IMG/VR virus record: IMGVR_UViG_3300032086_004119
Span: 1-52,011 of that record
Source: a virus
Strand: one strand, 5' to 3'
Length of the DNA stretch: 52,011 nt
Each line of letters opens with the position of its first letter. The first letter of the stretch is position 1. Under the pieces are notes generated by a model. It made no database searches and was not told where the DNA came from. It saw only the letters and a program-made list of their open reading frames with translations. A program made the translations under genes and the position numbers. Below, piece by piece: positions 32,979 through 41,424 of this stretch.

Positions 32979-33578
32979 TTAGTCGATCTTTACGACGAGG
33001 CTTGTGGCTATAAAATCGCCGGGAGCATCAGTTCCCGAAACGCTTGAACCATGCGTTCTCGACAAATAAAATATAAGCTCATCACCCTCAGTCGCAGTCA
33101 AATTGATTACTACTTGCTGAGATGACAAGCTTGAGCTACTGCCAGATACACTGCCAGCAGTTGTGCCAGACACAGGAGCCACATCTCCATTCAGAGATGC
33201 GTCGACTGTCCACTCAACCTCGCCAAAAGCAGTGGCCCACCCCTTAATCGTAAACGTCACATCTTCAGCAGAAAGATCTCGAGGAATGTGCGCGTGAAAT
33301 GGGCCAGCGATTTCATCAGTAGTTGAATCGAACGCTGCACCCAAGAGCAACGTATTTGTACCTGTCGCTTCGTAAGGATCTGGAGATTGGCCCAATCCTG
33401 TAGGGCCACCTTCAGCCATGAAGCGAAAGCCTTCCCATACCTGAGTAAAGGATGAGGAGCTGGAACTGCCACCACCGCCAGTCCCAGCATCCTCAAGAGC
33501 TACAATTCTATCGAGAAGGCACTGAAGGAATTTACCCGCTCGACTGTTCGAATATAGCTTTCCGTTAAAACAGAACAT
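32979..33578 (-). CDS. Modular virion surface protein, anchor plus beta domain (paralogue 2)
   Basis: A 199-residue protein. The first 30 residues (MFCFNGKLYSNSRAGKFLQC) resemble the N-terminus of the next upstream protein. A Gly/Ser linker (about 33-45) follows and then a beta-rich domain with Thr/Ser-rich strands, ending FIATSLVVKID. The arrangement of anchor, flexible linker and beta head is typical of head fibres or capsid decoration. It shares one nucleotide with the preceding stop (TAATG). Confidence 0.65.
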   Translation of the reverse strand: MFCFNGKLYSNSRAGKFLQCLLDRIVALEDAGTGGGGSSSSSSFTQVWEGFRFMAEGGPTGLGQSPDPYEATGTNTLLLGAAFDSTTDEIAGPFHAHIPRDLSAEDVTFTIKGWATAFGEVEWTVDASLNGDVAPVSGTTAGSVSGSSSSLSSQQVVINLTATEGDELIFYLSRTHGSSVSGTDAPGDFIATSLVVKID

Positions 33579-34120
33579 TATGAGCCACTACCCGTGCTTG
33601 TTGCATTCTGACTGGACTGAGGATAGAAGCAAATCCGAGCATTGACTAAGTCGGTAGCTGTATTACCAGAATCGACATTTGCAATTGCCGCTCGCAAAAC
33701 TTGCTTACCACCCACCACGTCAGCCACAAGGGTAAGGTCACTGGTGTTTCCATTCGTTGAATTGAAAAGAACCAACGTACCTCCGATAAGGCCAGCAGCT
33801 ATAGTATTGCCCTGATCATCGTTAGCATTTGCGCTATCGACCAATGCCGCTCCAGTGTTCTGAATGTATCCGGTGAATTCACCACCTGCGCCAAACCCGT
33901 CAGGGTCATCAATGGCTTGGATGGTAGCAGTCACGCGAAACATGTGAGAACCGAGAGGAACTTCATAGTACTCAGAGCTGGTGTTTGAGCCGCTTACGTT
34001 TAGGCACGTTCCAGAACCACCCGCTTGAGCGATCTTTTTCAGCTTACAGTAAATGCAATCAAGGACATGGCCGAGTTGGCTTATAGAATACGATTTGTTT
34101 AGGAATCGAAATGCATGCAT
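33578..34120 (-). CDS. Modular virion surface protein, anchor plus beta domain (paralogue 1)
   Basis: It starts at ATG 34120 behind GGGAG (8-nt spacing), so the longer frame to 34159 is not used. It is about 180 residues. The opening (MHAFRFLNKSYSISQLGHVL) and DCIYCKLKKIAQ align with the N-terminus of the following protein; a GGSG linker follows and then a beta domain (for example GSHMFRVTATIQAIDD). It is the first gene after the capsid protein, which points to decoration of the head or the collar. Confidence 0.65.
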   Translation of the reverse strand: MHAFRFLNKSYSISQLGHVLDCIYCKLKKIAQAGGSGTCLNVSGSNTSSEYYEVPLGSHMFRVTATIQAIDDPDGFGAGGEFTGYIQNTGAALVDSANANDDQGNTIAAGLIGGTLVLFNSTNGNTSDLTLVADVVGGKQVLRAAIANVDSGNTATDLVNARICFYPQSSQNATSTGSGS

Positions 34121-34185
34121 AATTTTCTCCCAATAAAAATGGGAGGGGTCAGACCTCAATTGAAGCCTGACCCGCTCCCGTTAGA

Positions 34186-35970
34186 TTAAACCGCTTCTAC
34201 AGACAGGACGCCATCGCCACTGGTGCAACTTACAGCCACACCTGTGAACTCGACAACGAGGGTCGGATCAGCATAGCTCTGAACTGAGCCAATGCGCGTT
34301 CCAACAACGTCACCGAAGTTAACCGATACGTCATCTCCAGCCACGACTCCGAGTCCAGCGACATCAACTTCCAATGCGCTGGTGAATCCAGCGGCAGGTG
34401 TTGCGGACGCACACGCGAGAGGCGTGGGGTCTTCAGCAGGACACTCGCAAGTAGCGTCGGCAGGATCAGCAGGAACTGCACCTGACACCACCTCGAGAAT
34501 CTCGATGGGGCCACCACAGCATCCGCAGGTAACAGCTTCATCAAACTCGAAGCCGTAGCGATGCGGTTGACCAGCAACTGCAAACTGACCAGTGATGGTC
34601 GCCAACTTGGTAGAACGATCACCGAACTTGACGGTGGCCTGTGTCCAACCAGCGGGTAACGCTTCGGTAAGATTGATCAGAAGGGTGTTGTCATCAACGC
34701 CCTGAACACAACCATTAGGTGTTTCCACTTTGATCGACTCCGGTGCGGTAGGTGTAGTGTAGTTACTCAAGAATGCTCCCTTGATGAATGAATCACGATG
34801 CAAACGCTCTACGAGGATAACGCCGCCACGATCTGCATACATCGGAAGAGAAGCCTGTTCGAGCTTCGCTCGAAACTGACCTTTGTTTCCGTCTTTGTTA
34901 CAGTCGTTATCTTGGACGTTGTTCCAGTACGGCATGCCCGTGTAATTCTGCGGCTTGAACGTCATCGGGCCAACTTGCGCGATGGCATTCGGAACGAGAA
35001 TCTCGAGAGACATGCTGTTCGGGAAATAAACTTCCTCGTAAGGAGCTTGTGTAGGATCTACATACTCAGGATTGTCAATTGAGTACTCACCCTTCTTGCC
35101 TTCGCTGACAGTAATCCGAGGCTGAACCTGAACAAGCTCACCAGTGATCTGGTCGACCTTGTAACGATTCGGGTAACGAATTGTTGATGCAACGAAGTTG
35201 CCCACGCGAGTTGTGCCACCGCCAATGGGGTTCAGCAACTGCGAAGGATTCGCTTCGAGAATGATCTGCTTGTAATCAGGATCGATATGAATCAGATCTT
35301 CATACATCTCATCACCGATAATCATTTGAAGCAACGGTGCATTGTTGATCATTCCAGCGGGTGAATCACCTGCGTCATTGGAGCGAAGGCGAGAGTACAC
35401 ATCGCGAAGCATGCGAGGTGTAAGCATAGAAGTCGGGTACTGACCCTGCGGGTAGTCTCCGATTTCGCTCGGGTATCCCGGACGCGCAACCCAGTGAACA
35501 CTCACTTCTTTGAAAGCGTACTTCGTCCAATCGCGATCAGCGATACGAACATTCCGGCTCAAAGACTGCAAGTGACCGTTTGCGATACGAGCGCGAGCGA
35601 CTTTGTCACGCAACTCTTCCAGACATACGAATTCAGTTTCGAATCCTGTGCGAACCAGACAGGAACTGCGAAGCTCTTGCCCAATCTTTACAGTCTCATA
35701 ACTCCAATCGCAACTACGTCCGTTACACTGATCCGAACGAACCCAACGCGAGGGGTTATCATCAATATCAGCACTGCGGAAAATAAGTGCTTGGTTGTTT
35801 GCGGGTCCGTCTTCCCAAGAACGCCGCTTAAAAACACTACGCCATGGATTCTCGAGCATTGCCATCCGAGTGATCACCTTGTGATACTTCGGAGTTTCGC
35901 GAAGCAATTCATTGTTGGCGGCTTCGCAATCGCCAGACACTACTGTGCCAGTGTGAGGGCCATCAGCCAT
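34186..35970 (-). CDS. Major capsid protein candidate with C-terminal decoration domains
   Basis: A 594-residue protein, abundantly expressed by inference: its own strong promoter and GGAGAGAATAAAATG start. Residues 1-400 are mixed alpha/beta in the style of HK97-type or large podoviral capsid proteins (MAMLENPWRSVFKRRSWED, then NAPLLQMIIGDEMYEDLIHI). Beyond about 420 come one or two Ig-like beta domains with a Cys-rich joint (TCGCCGGPIEILE, ATCECPAEDPTPLACAS). It lies downstream of portal and scaffold and upstream of fibre-like genes. That, plus size and promoter, supports the call; no diagnostic motif exists. Confidence 0.7.
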   Translation of the reverse strand: MADGPHTGTVVSGDCEAANNELLRETPKYHKVITRMAMLENPWRSVFKRRSWEDGPANNQALIFRSADIDDNPSRWVRSDQCNGRSCDWSYETVKIGQELRSSCLVRTGFETEFVCLEELRDKVARARIANGHLQSLSRNVRIADRDWTKYAFKEVSVHWVARPGYPSEIGDYPQGQYPTSMLTPRMLRDVYSRLRSNDAGDSPAGMINNAPLLQMIIGDEMYEDLIHIDPDYKQIILEANPSQLLNPIGGGTTRVGNFVASTIRYPNRYKVDQITGELVQVQPRITVSEGKKGEYSIDNPEYVDPTQAPYEEVYFPNSMSLEILVPNAIAQVGPMTFKPQNYTGMPYWNNVQDNDCNKDGNKGQFRAKLEQASLPMYADRGGVILVERLHRDSFIKGAFLSNYTTPTAPESIKVETPNGCVQGVDDNTLLINLTEALPAGWTQATVKFGDRSTKLATITGQFAVAGQPHRYGFEFDEAVTCGCCGGPIEILEVVSGAVPADPADATCECPAEDPTPLACASATPAAGFTSALEVDVAGLGVVAGDDVSVNFGDVVGTRIGSVQSYADPTLVVEFTGVAVSCTSGDGVLSVEAV

Positions 35971-36000
35971 TTTATTCTCTCCGTAAGGTTAACAAAAAAC

Positions 36001-36017
36001 TCATGCATAATGCATGA
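36001..36017 (-). other. Palindrome followed by T-run in the capsid leader
   Basis: A perfect inverted repeat TCATGCAT-A-ATGCATGA is followed on the minus strand by GTTTTTTG, about 30 nt before the capsid start codon. The stem is A/T-rich and only 8 bp, so it could be a weak attenuator, a 5' stabilising hairpin or an operator half-site pair. Confidence 0.6.
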
Positions 36018-36114
36018 ACGATTTATTCTCTTTAGCCGGAGACGCTGGGCGAGATGCCAAATACTCCCGAAAACATTCCTGACCTCAGAATGCAAATTTT
36101 TAGGTCTAACCCCA

Positions 36115-36144
36115 ATTACAATCACACTGTCGATCTGGTGTCAA
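36115..36144 (-). promoter_or_regulatory. Strong sigma70-type promoter of the capsid/tail unit
   Basis: A perfect TTGACA (36139-36144) is followed after 18 nt by TGTAAT (36115-36120), five of six consensus bases. It lies just past the stop of the metallophosphoesterase and gives a leader of about 140 nt before the capsid gene. No TATGACAC octamer is present here, so it differs from the early-type units. Confidence 0.75.
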
Positions 36145-36146
36145 TC

Positions 36147-37910
36147 TTAAAGTTTAGCATTGGCATGCCACTTCATTGACTTACCACCGACATCTCTCAT
36201 GGTAACAATGCATCTTTTCCCATTTTTATAGGTCACGATTGAGCTGTGCGACCAACTGCTCATTCCGACGTTATACCCCATATCAAGCTTACCAATCACG
36301 CCAGCAGTGTAAACGCCATCGATAATGCCAGCAGAGTGAGTATGCCCGGTGTTCATTCTACTGCCACACCTTCTGTAGCACTGCGGAGTCCCCCTGCTAC
36401 CGTTCGGACCTCGGTGACCATGAACACCACACTCAATTCCACCGGAGTCTTTGCAGATCATGTAGCTATCGTCCTCCGGCAAGAACAACACGTTATCCAA
36501 ATTGCCCACAGCAAATTCCAAAGAAGATCTTCTGTCACCAGACTCCACAGCGCAATGCATTTTATAATTTAGATAGTGCCAGTATTTAGCGTTCGCAGGA
36601 TCTTCACACCCGGATGGATCTTTCAGCCACCGTGTTAAAGCTTGATCATGATTTGATTCGACGACAACCGTCATGCATTCTGGCTTCGAAATCTTTTGCA
36701 GAAATTTTCTGACAGCAATAATTTCGCTTTGGACAGAATCGGTTTTGTCCGAATACATTTTAGCTAGATGGTATGGATCTTTTTTATTGTGATGTGATCT
36801 AGCCATAAAATCCGTCACATCATGAATGAACTGATGACGAGGTTTAAGGACACTCATCATGCTACGCTTTCCCACCCAAGCGGCGTTGACCGCTTTAGGA
36901 TCTACCTTCTCGAGATGAACGTCGCCCCAACTTATGCCCTCGACTGGATGAGAATCGCCATCCACTCCATCGGGAGTGTAAAGCGTGTTCAGGTCGTAAA
37001 AAGATCCATCGTTTGTCGCAGAAATCTGCCTGACATACCATTCGCCTTGCGACCCCTCCTCGACGATCAACGCTCCGAAGACATGGTGATGTTCAGCTTT
37101 CTGCCCAGCTTTACGTTGTATGTAATTACGCAAAGTTACAGCACCTGTAGTGTACATAAACTTCACAGGATCATTTTTCATCGTGGGAATTGATGCCATG
37201 TGCATTTTCGCATGAGGAACTATTCCGCTATCGGATTTGGTGTATGAGTCCAAGCCACTCAGCGGAACGGCTGCTGTAGGCAGGATATCCAGCTCGCCGC
37301 AAAAAACTAAACCATCACAAACCTGAACCTGCTCGTCGACAAAGTACGGATGCAATCTTTCATCGTACCAAAGCTCATCGGAGCCTTTGAGTATGTTGTG
37401 AGCCTGAGACCACCCATCCTTGTTGTACGAAAACCTACCGACATAAATTGATGCATTCCTGTGATGCGCCAAATGCTCTAAGCTCTTAAAAAATCCGTCA
37501 TGCACTTTGGTATTGTTTTGAGCCGAAGTAAAAATAAAGCACTTTCCAGTAAGCCTTTTCCGGTCTGTGGTCGGCGGCTGGACGTAACCGCCACTGGTCT
37601 CCTTTACCCTATCCTCGCACTCCCGGCAAACTTCGTTAAACCAAATTGTGCGGAACTCGAAACCTTGCTGGCGCAGGATTCTTGCAGCAGCCTTGACGTT
37701 GCCATCAGTTGCCTCGAGCGCGATTACTATCTGACTATTTGATGGACGCTTGCTGTGATCAAGTCGGCTCCGATCTCGAAGCATGGCGCACTGCTCGACC
37801 ATCCACGTTGCACGAAATGAATAACCAACAGAACGCAAATGCTTTGCTGCCGCGTTAATGCTTCCATGTACCTCGAGAGCATTAATGATCTCGCTGTCGC
37901 TTGGCTTCAT
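36147..37910 (-). CDS. Calcineurin-like metallophosphoesterase with two N-terminal repeats
   Basis: A 587-residue protein. Residues 3-41 and 56-95 are tandem repeats of one about 38-residue HTH-like unit (SEIINALEVHGSINAAAKHL and SQIVIALEATDGNVKAAARI). A large domain carries metallophosphoesterase motifs: SNHDQA (N420-H421-D422, the GNHD position), HGHRGPNG, and GHTHSAG (522-528) with the final GYNVGMSSW. Comparable late metal-dependent phosphoesterases occur in T5-type phages (A1-like). Here it lies between the hydrolase and the capsid gene. It may act on nucleotides or host DNA; the substrate is unknown. Confidence 0.75.
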   Translation of the reverse strand: MKPSDSEIINALEVHGSINAAAKHLRSVGYSFRATWMVEQCAMLRDRSRLDHSKRPSNSQIVIALEATDGNVKAAARILRQQGFEFRTIWFNEVCRECEDRVKETSGGYVQPPTTDRKRLTGKCFIFTSAQNNTKVHDGFFKSLEHLAHHRNASIYVGRFSYNKDGWSQAHNILKGSDELWYDERLHPYFVDEQVQVCDGLVFCGELDILPTAAVPLSGLDSYTKSDSGIVPHAKMHMASIPTMKNDPVKFMYTTGAVTLRNYIQRKAGQKAEHHHVFGALIVEEGSQGEWYVRQISATNDGSFYDLNTLYTPDGVDGDSHPVEGISWGDVHLEKVDPKAVNAAWVGKRSMMSVLKPRHQFIHDVTDFMARSHHNKKDPYHLAKMYSDKTDSVQSEIIAVRKFLQKISKPECMTVVVESNHDQALTRWLKDPSGCEDPANAKYWHYLNYKMHCAVESGDRRSSLEFAVGNLDNVLFLPEDDSYMICKDSGGIECGVHGHRGPNGSRGTPQCYRRCGSRMNTGHTHSAGIIDGVYTAGVIGKLDMGYNVGMSSWSHSSIVTYKNGKRCIVTMRDVGGKSMKWHANAKL

Positions 37911-38509
37911 AAAATCTTTCGTTCAGCTTCCACTATTTTTCCAAGCAGAAAAAGTATTCCGCTACCACTAAACCAATTCTTGCTATGATTCCATTCGCCG
38001 ACAAGGGACAATCGTTCGATCTCGTACACTCTGTCGCAATCGTTTTTCAAAAATCCAAAATTCGCCGCCGCTCCAAACGGATGGCCAAGCATAATGGATG
38101 ACGACAACGTAGCGAGATCTGCCGGATTTTTATAAACGCACAAAGACTCAAACTGGTTGCAAACAGGTTTAAAATTTGTTCGCACGTTCATGGCTGGAGC
38201 AACCATGTGTATCAAGTCGACCTTAACCCCGTGACGCTTTAAAGCTACCCAAATGACGTAGCACCCGAAAGAATGCCCGACCAAACTGATTGCGTGTCCG
38301 GGATGACTTTCCCGCAAATCCAAAATCATTCCCTTGAGACGCTTTGCAAGACTGCCGACTCGCCACAAAGCGGTGATCGCGTTTACCGGCCTGTAGATTA
38401 GCTGGTAAACAATTGCGCCATCTGTGCATGACAACTCACTCGCTATCACTCCTGTCGTGCGCGAGCGGCTATCATGAATACCGTTGATCGTTATGTATAT
38501 CAATTCCAA
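37907..38509 (-). CDS. Alpha/beta-hydrolase (lipase/esterase-like)
   Basis: A 200-residue protein with the nucleophile elbow SLVGHSFGCYV (S80 in GHSFG), an oxyanion-type N-terminal INGIH, a following VDLIHMVAPAM strand with an acid candidate, and a late EWNHSKNWF histidine candidate. The fold and small size match minimal lipases/esterases. It stands directly after two lipoproteins and before the capsid block, with 4- and 10-nt overlaps. No endolysin is visible, so it may help attack the envelope, or it may remove acyl groups from host surface polysaccharide. Confidence 0.75.
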   Translation of the reverse strand: MELIYITINGIHDSRSRTTGVIASELSCTDGAIVYQLIYRPVNAITALWRVGSLAKRLKGMILDLRESHPGHAISLVGHSFGCYVIWVALKRHGVKVDLIHMVAPAMNVRTNFKPVCNQFESLCVYKNPADLATLSSSIMLGHPFGAAANFGFLKNDCDRVYEIERLSLVGEWNHSKNWFSGSGILFLLGKIVEAERKIL

Positions 38510-39903
38510 CCCTGCGGAGGATCTACTCTTGCATAAGGTGGCCGATCACTCAGCCACTTGCTCGACGCAAGACTTATCGATCCTTCACGCGGAATGGTGA
38601 CTTTCTGATAGCTATGAATAGCACTCGGAGAAACTCGTATTTTAAAATCTCCTTTATGGCCAGCCTTGATAGTGTTCGGCAGCTCATACAAATTAGGATT
38701 TGAAGTCCTGATGAAAACGTGTCGAGTTGGGCCAGCATTTTCCACCAAAAAATTACTGACCTCTCCCTGACCTCTGTTCGCCTCCTTGCCTCGAAGCCAA
38801 TCATTGCTCGACCTCTCAAGCTTTGACAGGTAGTCGCTCACCACCATATACTTTCCGTTGAAAAGCATCTCGAGTTTATCTACATCGACATCAGACTTCG
38901 ATGTCTCTGGCTGGCCACCGCTCGTTGGCTTTGGAATGCCCTTGACGACTTTTCTCTTCCCTCCATTTATCGACCACTCGTAGGTCATTCCAGAATGACT
39001 TTCGACAACAATTTTTCCATCACCAGAAACCTTCGGCCCATACCACGTCTCGCGAAACCCATTCGATATCGAATTGGGGCGATACGCCTTCCCCATTACT
39101 GTTATAGACTTTGCTCTCATGGGGTAAGGTATCAGCACTGCACCTTCTCCCCCGCCATCTCTCTCAGGCTTCCAAGTCATCTCCTGAACAGTATAAACAT
39201 TGCCCGGTCTCAAGATGTCATTGCCCTTGCCCATTTTCAAGTCGTTGGGATTCAAAGACGCAGGATCATCAGAGTCAGATTTGCCTTCAGGGTTTGATCC
39301 CTTCTCTATCATTTCGACGACATCATCTATCGACACGTCACCACCAGACGGCTCATCACCGCCAGACTCTGAAATCAACTTCAGTCTTTCATTCTCAGCT
39401 TTTATTTTTATTAGCTCGACCTGATTGCCAGCTATAATTTTCGCGACCTCCACAGTGTTGCTCACGCTACTTCTATCGTCATTCCGAAGTTTAACAGAAC
39501 TCTTCTGCATCTCGAGTATCGATTTAACCGTCTCAACCCCGGCAGAACCATCAGTCGTCCATGTATTAAACTCGATTAGGCTTTTGCTCTTTGCTCCAGC
39601 GATGGGGAAGAATGACATTGCCGTCTTCAGCCAACCAGCATCGTTTGCAAGTGCCGCGCCAGCCCTGACGCCAGCCAAAGCGGCCTGTGCAGGATCATTT
39701 AAGTTTTCGGTTACAGTTTCATTCTGTATGTCTGCGTCCGTTCCACCAAGTTTCAATCCATCGTATGATACGACATAAATATCTTTACCCGCCGCCAACG
39801 CTGCGAGCTGTAGCTCAGTGGATGGCAATGACCGCTTGCTGACAGACTGGCAAGCTGTCAGACTAAGGATTGGCAGGAGCAGAAGGATCAATTTCAGTTT
39901 CAT
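38500..39903 (-). CDS. Large lipoprotein, unknown function
   Basis: A 467-residue protein. The N-terminus MKLKLILLLLPILSLTACQS is a textbook lipoprotein signal with lipobox LTAC. Residues about 130-190 are charged and coiled (for example EVAKIIAGNQVELIKIKAEN), followed by an acidic Gly/Ser-rich linker and a beta-rich C-terminal domain ending in RVDPPQGWN. It starts inside the end of the preceding lipoprotein gene (41-nt overlap), implying translational coupling. Phage lipoproteins can exclude superinfection, or be the outer-membrane half of a spanin; its size is large for either. Confidence 0.7.
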   Translation of the reverse strand: MKLKLILLLLPILSLTACQSVSKRSLPSTELQLAALAAGKDIYVVSYDGLKLGGTDADIQNETVTENLNDPAQAALAGVRAGAALANDAGWLKTAMSFFPIAGAKSKSLIEFNTWTTDGSAGVETVKSILEMQKSSVKLRNDDRSSVSNTVEVAKIIAGNQVELIKIKAENERLKLISESGGDEPSGGDVSIDDVVEMIEKGSNPEGKSDSDDPASLNPNDLKMGKGNDILRPGNVYTVQEMTWKPERDGGGEGAVLIPYPMRAKSITVMGKAYRPNSISNGFRETWYGPKVSGDGKIVVESHSGMTYEWSINGGKRKVVKGIPKPTSGGQPETSKSDVDVDKLEMLFNGKYMVVSDYLSKLERSSNDWLRGKEANRGQGEVSNFLVENAGPTRHVFIRTSNPNLYELPNTIKAGHKGDFKIRVSPSAIHSYQKVTIPREGSISLASSKWLSDRPPYARVDPPQGWN

Positions 39904-40057
39904 GTTTCAACTCGGTTTCTATTTCGTTCTTATCGAAGTCGCTCGCGCCGACCAAAGTCGAGTTATCAAACCCGATCTTGATCGACACGTTGATACAGCT
40001 CGCGCATGCAATCAGCAAAGCGAAGCTCAATATTTTATTGAAGGTCGTAAAGGCCAC
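39863..40057 (-). CDS. Small lipoprotein, o-spanin-like candidate
   Basis: I start it at GTG 40057 (AGGGG upstream), which overlaps the scaffold end; this gives a 64-residue product with signal FNKILSFALLIAC and lipobox LIAC at about residue 18. The mature part is short and ends in an acidic and Pro-containing tail (EIDPSAPANP). It partly overlaps the next lipoprotein gene, as Rz1-type genes do with a partner, but the partner here is itself a lipoprotein. A longer in-frame start (40108) exists. Function inferred only from the lipobox and size. Confidence 0.55.
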   Translation of the reverse strand: MAFTTFNKILSFALLIACASCINVSIKIGFDNSTLVGASDFDKNEIETELKHETEIDPSAPANP

Positions 40058-41129
40058 CGCCTTTTGCCCCTGTTGATGCCACCTCACCACCCGCTCCAGT
40101 ACCGGCAAAATCCATGCCGCCCTGCTCGAGCAGTTTACGCAAGTTCATAATTTCAGCTTGTTGCTGAACGGCTAAGTTTCGGTAAGGCTCAACGAGCTGT
40201 GCTGACAGTGCATTGGATACATGATCCCTCACTGTATACTTCTGCTCTGCAAAATTGTTTTGCACTTGCGCCATCGCGCTTTGACCCTCTTCAGAATGCC
40301 ACCACTGTGTACTGGTCATAGCATTGTTCATTGCTTCGTCAAAATGTCGGCGAGCAACAATTGCATCCTGCTGAATCCTCTGAGCCTCGACGCGCTGCTC
40401 GGCGTCACGACGCTCCTGCTGAATTCTGGCTCGAGTTGATTCAACATCTTCCATGGCTTGTGATCTTGATTGCATTTTCGAACTCACAGAATTGAGCTGA
40501 GTCTGCACTGCTTGCATTACCATGGCCGCAGCAGGATCTTCAGCATCAGCAGTAAGCCTCGCAATCTCTGCGACACGATCAAACTCATCCATCTTACTGA
40601 GCTTCTCAACAGTACCTTCGGTAATCCCCACTTTGTCAGCAAGCTTTTTAGCGGTAGTCAACTCCTGAGAATAATCGTACTTCGCCTGAAAGTCGGGATC
40701 GTTTTCAAGATCAAGAATTTTCAAACGCTCCTTCATCTCTGATGAAGATTGGTTTATAGATTCCATTTCACTTTGCATCTGCTGATACTGATCATTCAGA
40801 TCATTGTATTTGGTCTCCCACTCGCCCCCACCATCTCCGCTCGCCTCGGCGAGACGGTCTTCGAACTGCTTGCGGAGCTTGTCGAAGTTCTCTCGTGCCG
40901 CCAAGCTCGGTTGAAACTCGTGCAGGGGGTCAGCATCAGAACCAGAGCTTCCGGCATCGCCATCAGCCACTACAGGAGCTGGATCGTCTACAGGAGCTGG
41001 ATCGTCTACAGGGGCAGGTTCTGCCGGAGAGCCTTCGCTCAGAGGGTCTGCGACAGTTGCCGGTTCAGACTTTGCACTCTCGCCCAAGTCGAAAGCACCG
41101 CCATCATTGTCATCTATTTCGTCAACCAT
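40035..41129 (-). CDS. Capsid scaffolding protein
   Basis: A 364-residue protein that is very acidic at the N-terminus (MVDEIDDNDGGAFDLGE), with three tandem PAPVDD units encoded by near-exact 18-bp repeats around 40980-41015. A long coiled-coil follows from about 100 to 310 (YNDLNDQYQQMQSEMES, ARIQQERRDAEQRVEAQRIQ). The C-terminus is small, with basic and Gly-rich residues that could bind the coat protein. Portal upstream and capsid downstream give the usual portal-scaffold-capsid order, though four genes intervene before the capsid. Confidence 0.8.
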   Translation of the reverse strand: MVDEIDDNDGGAFDLGESAKSEPATVADPLSEGSPAEPAPVDDPAPVDDPAPVVADGDAGSSGSDADPLHEFQPSLAARENFDKLRKQFEDRLAEASGDGGGEWETKYNDLNDQYQQMQSEMESINQSSSEMKERLKILDLENDPDFQAKYDYSQELTTAKKLADKVGITEGTVEKLSKMDEFDRVAEIARLTADAEDPAAAMVMQAVQTQLNSVSSKMQSRSQAMEDVESTRARIQQERRDAEQRVEAQRIQQDAIVARRHFDEAMNNAMTSTQWWHSEEGQSAMAQVQNNFAEQKYTVRDHVSNALSAQLVEPYRNLAVQQQAEIMNLRKLLEQGGMDFAGTGAGGEVASTGAKGGGLYDLQ

Positions 41130-41424
41130 TTTCTATTTCCTTCTCTGTTTGTTTAACCTCGCCATCACTGTACGGGGGAGGTGGTTCAGCAAGTTGCGCC
41201 AGCGGCACACCCATAAGCTCAATGCTGTTCACCAGCATCTTAAAAGTTCGAGACTCCGCACTGTGAATCGTGCCATACTTCAAAACGTCTTCGTCAGGAT
41301 GGATCGTTAGCGAGGGATCACACGATCCAAGCGCATCTAAAAATGCTTGACCTAATTCGCTTTCTATAAATTGCCTGAACGGCTTTTGGAGTTCTGTTGT
41401 GGTGCGGAACTTATTTAGATTCAC
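41122..41424 (-). CDS. Unknown 100-residue protein between portal and scaffold
   Basis: I start it at GTG 41424, overlapping the last codons of portal; the longer frame to 41517 would run 107 nt into portal. It has a helical middle (FRQFIESELGQAFLDALGSC), a Pro-rich patch (AEPPPPYSDGE) and a charged tail. It overlaps the scaffold start by 8 nt. Small genes in this position often assist head assembly; here nothing identifies one. Confidence 0.6.
   Translation of the reverse strand: MNLNKFRTTTELQKPFRQFIESELGQAFLDALGSCDPSLTIHPDEDVLKYGTIHSAESRTFKMLVNSIELMGVPLAQLAEPPPPYSDGEVKQTEKEIENG

Noticed and set aside
39111-41266. Long plus-strand frames opposite scaffold and lipoprotein genes
   Set aside because: They mirror the codon pattern of the minus-strand genes and lack ribosome binding sites.
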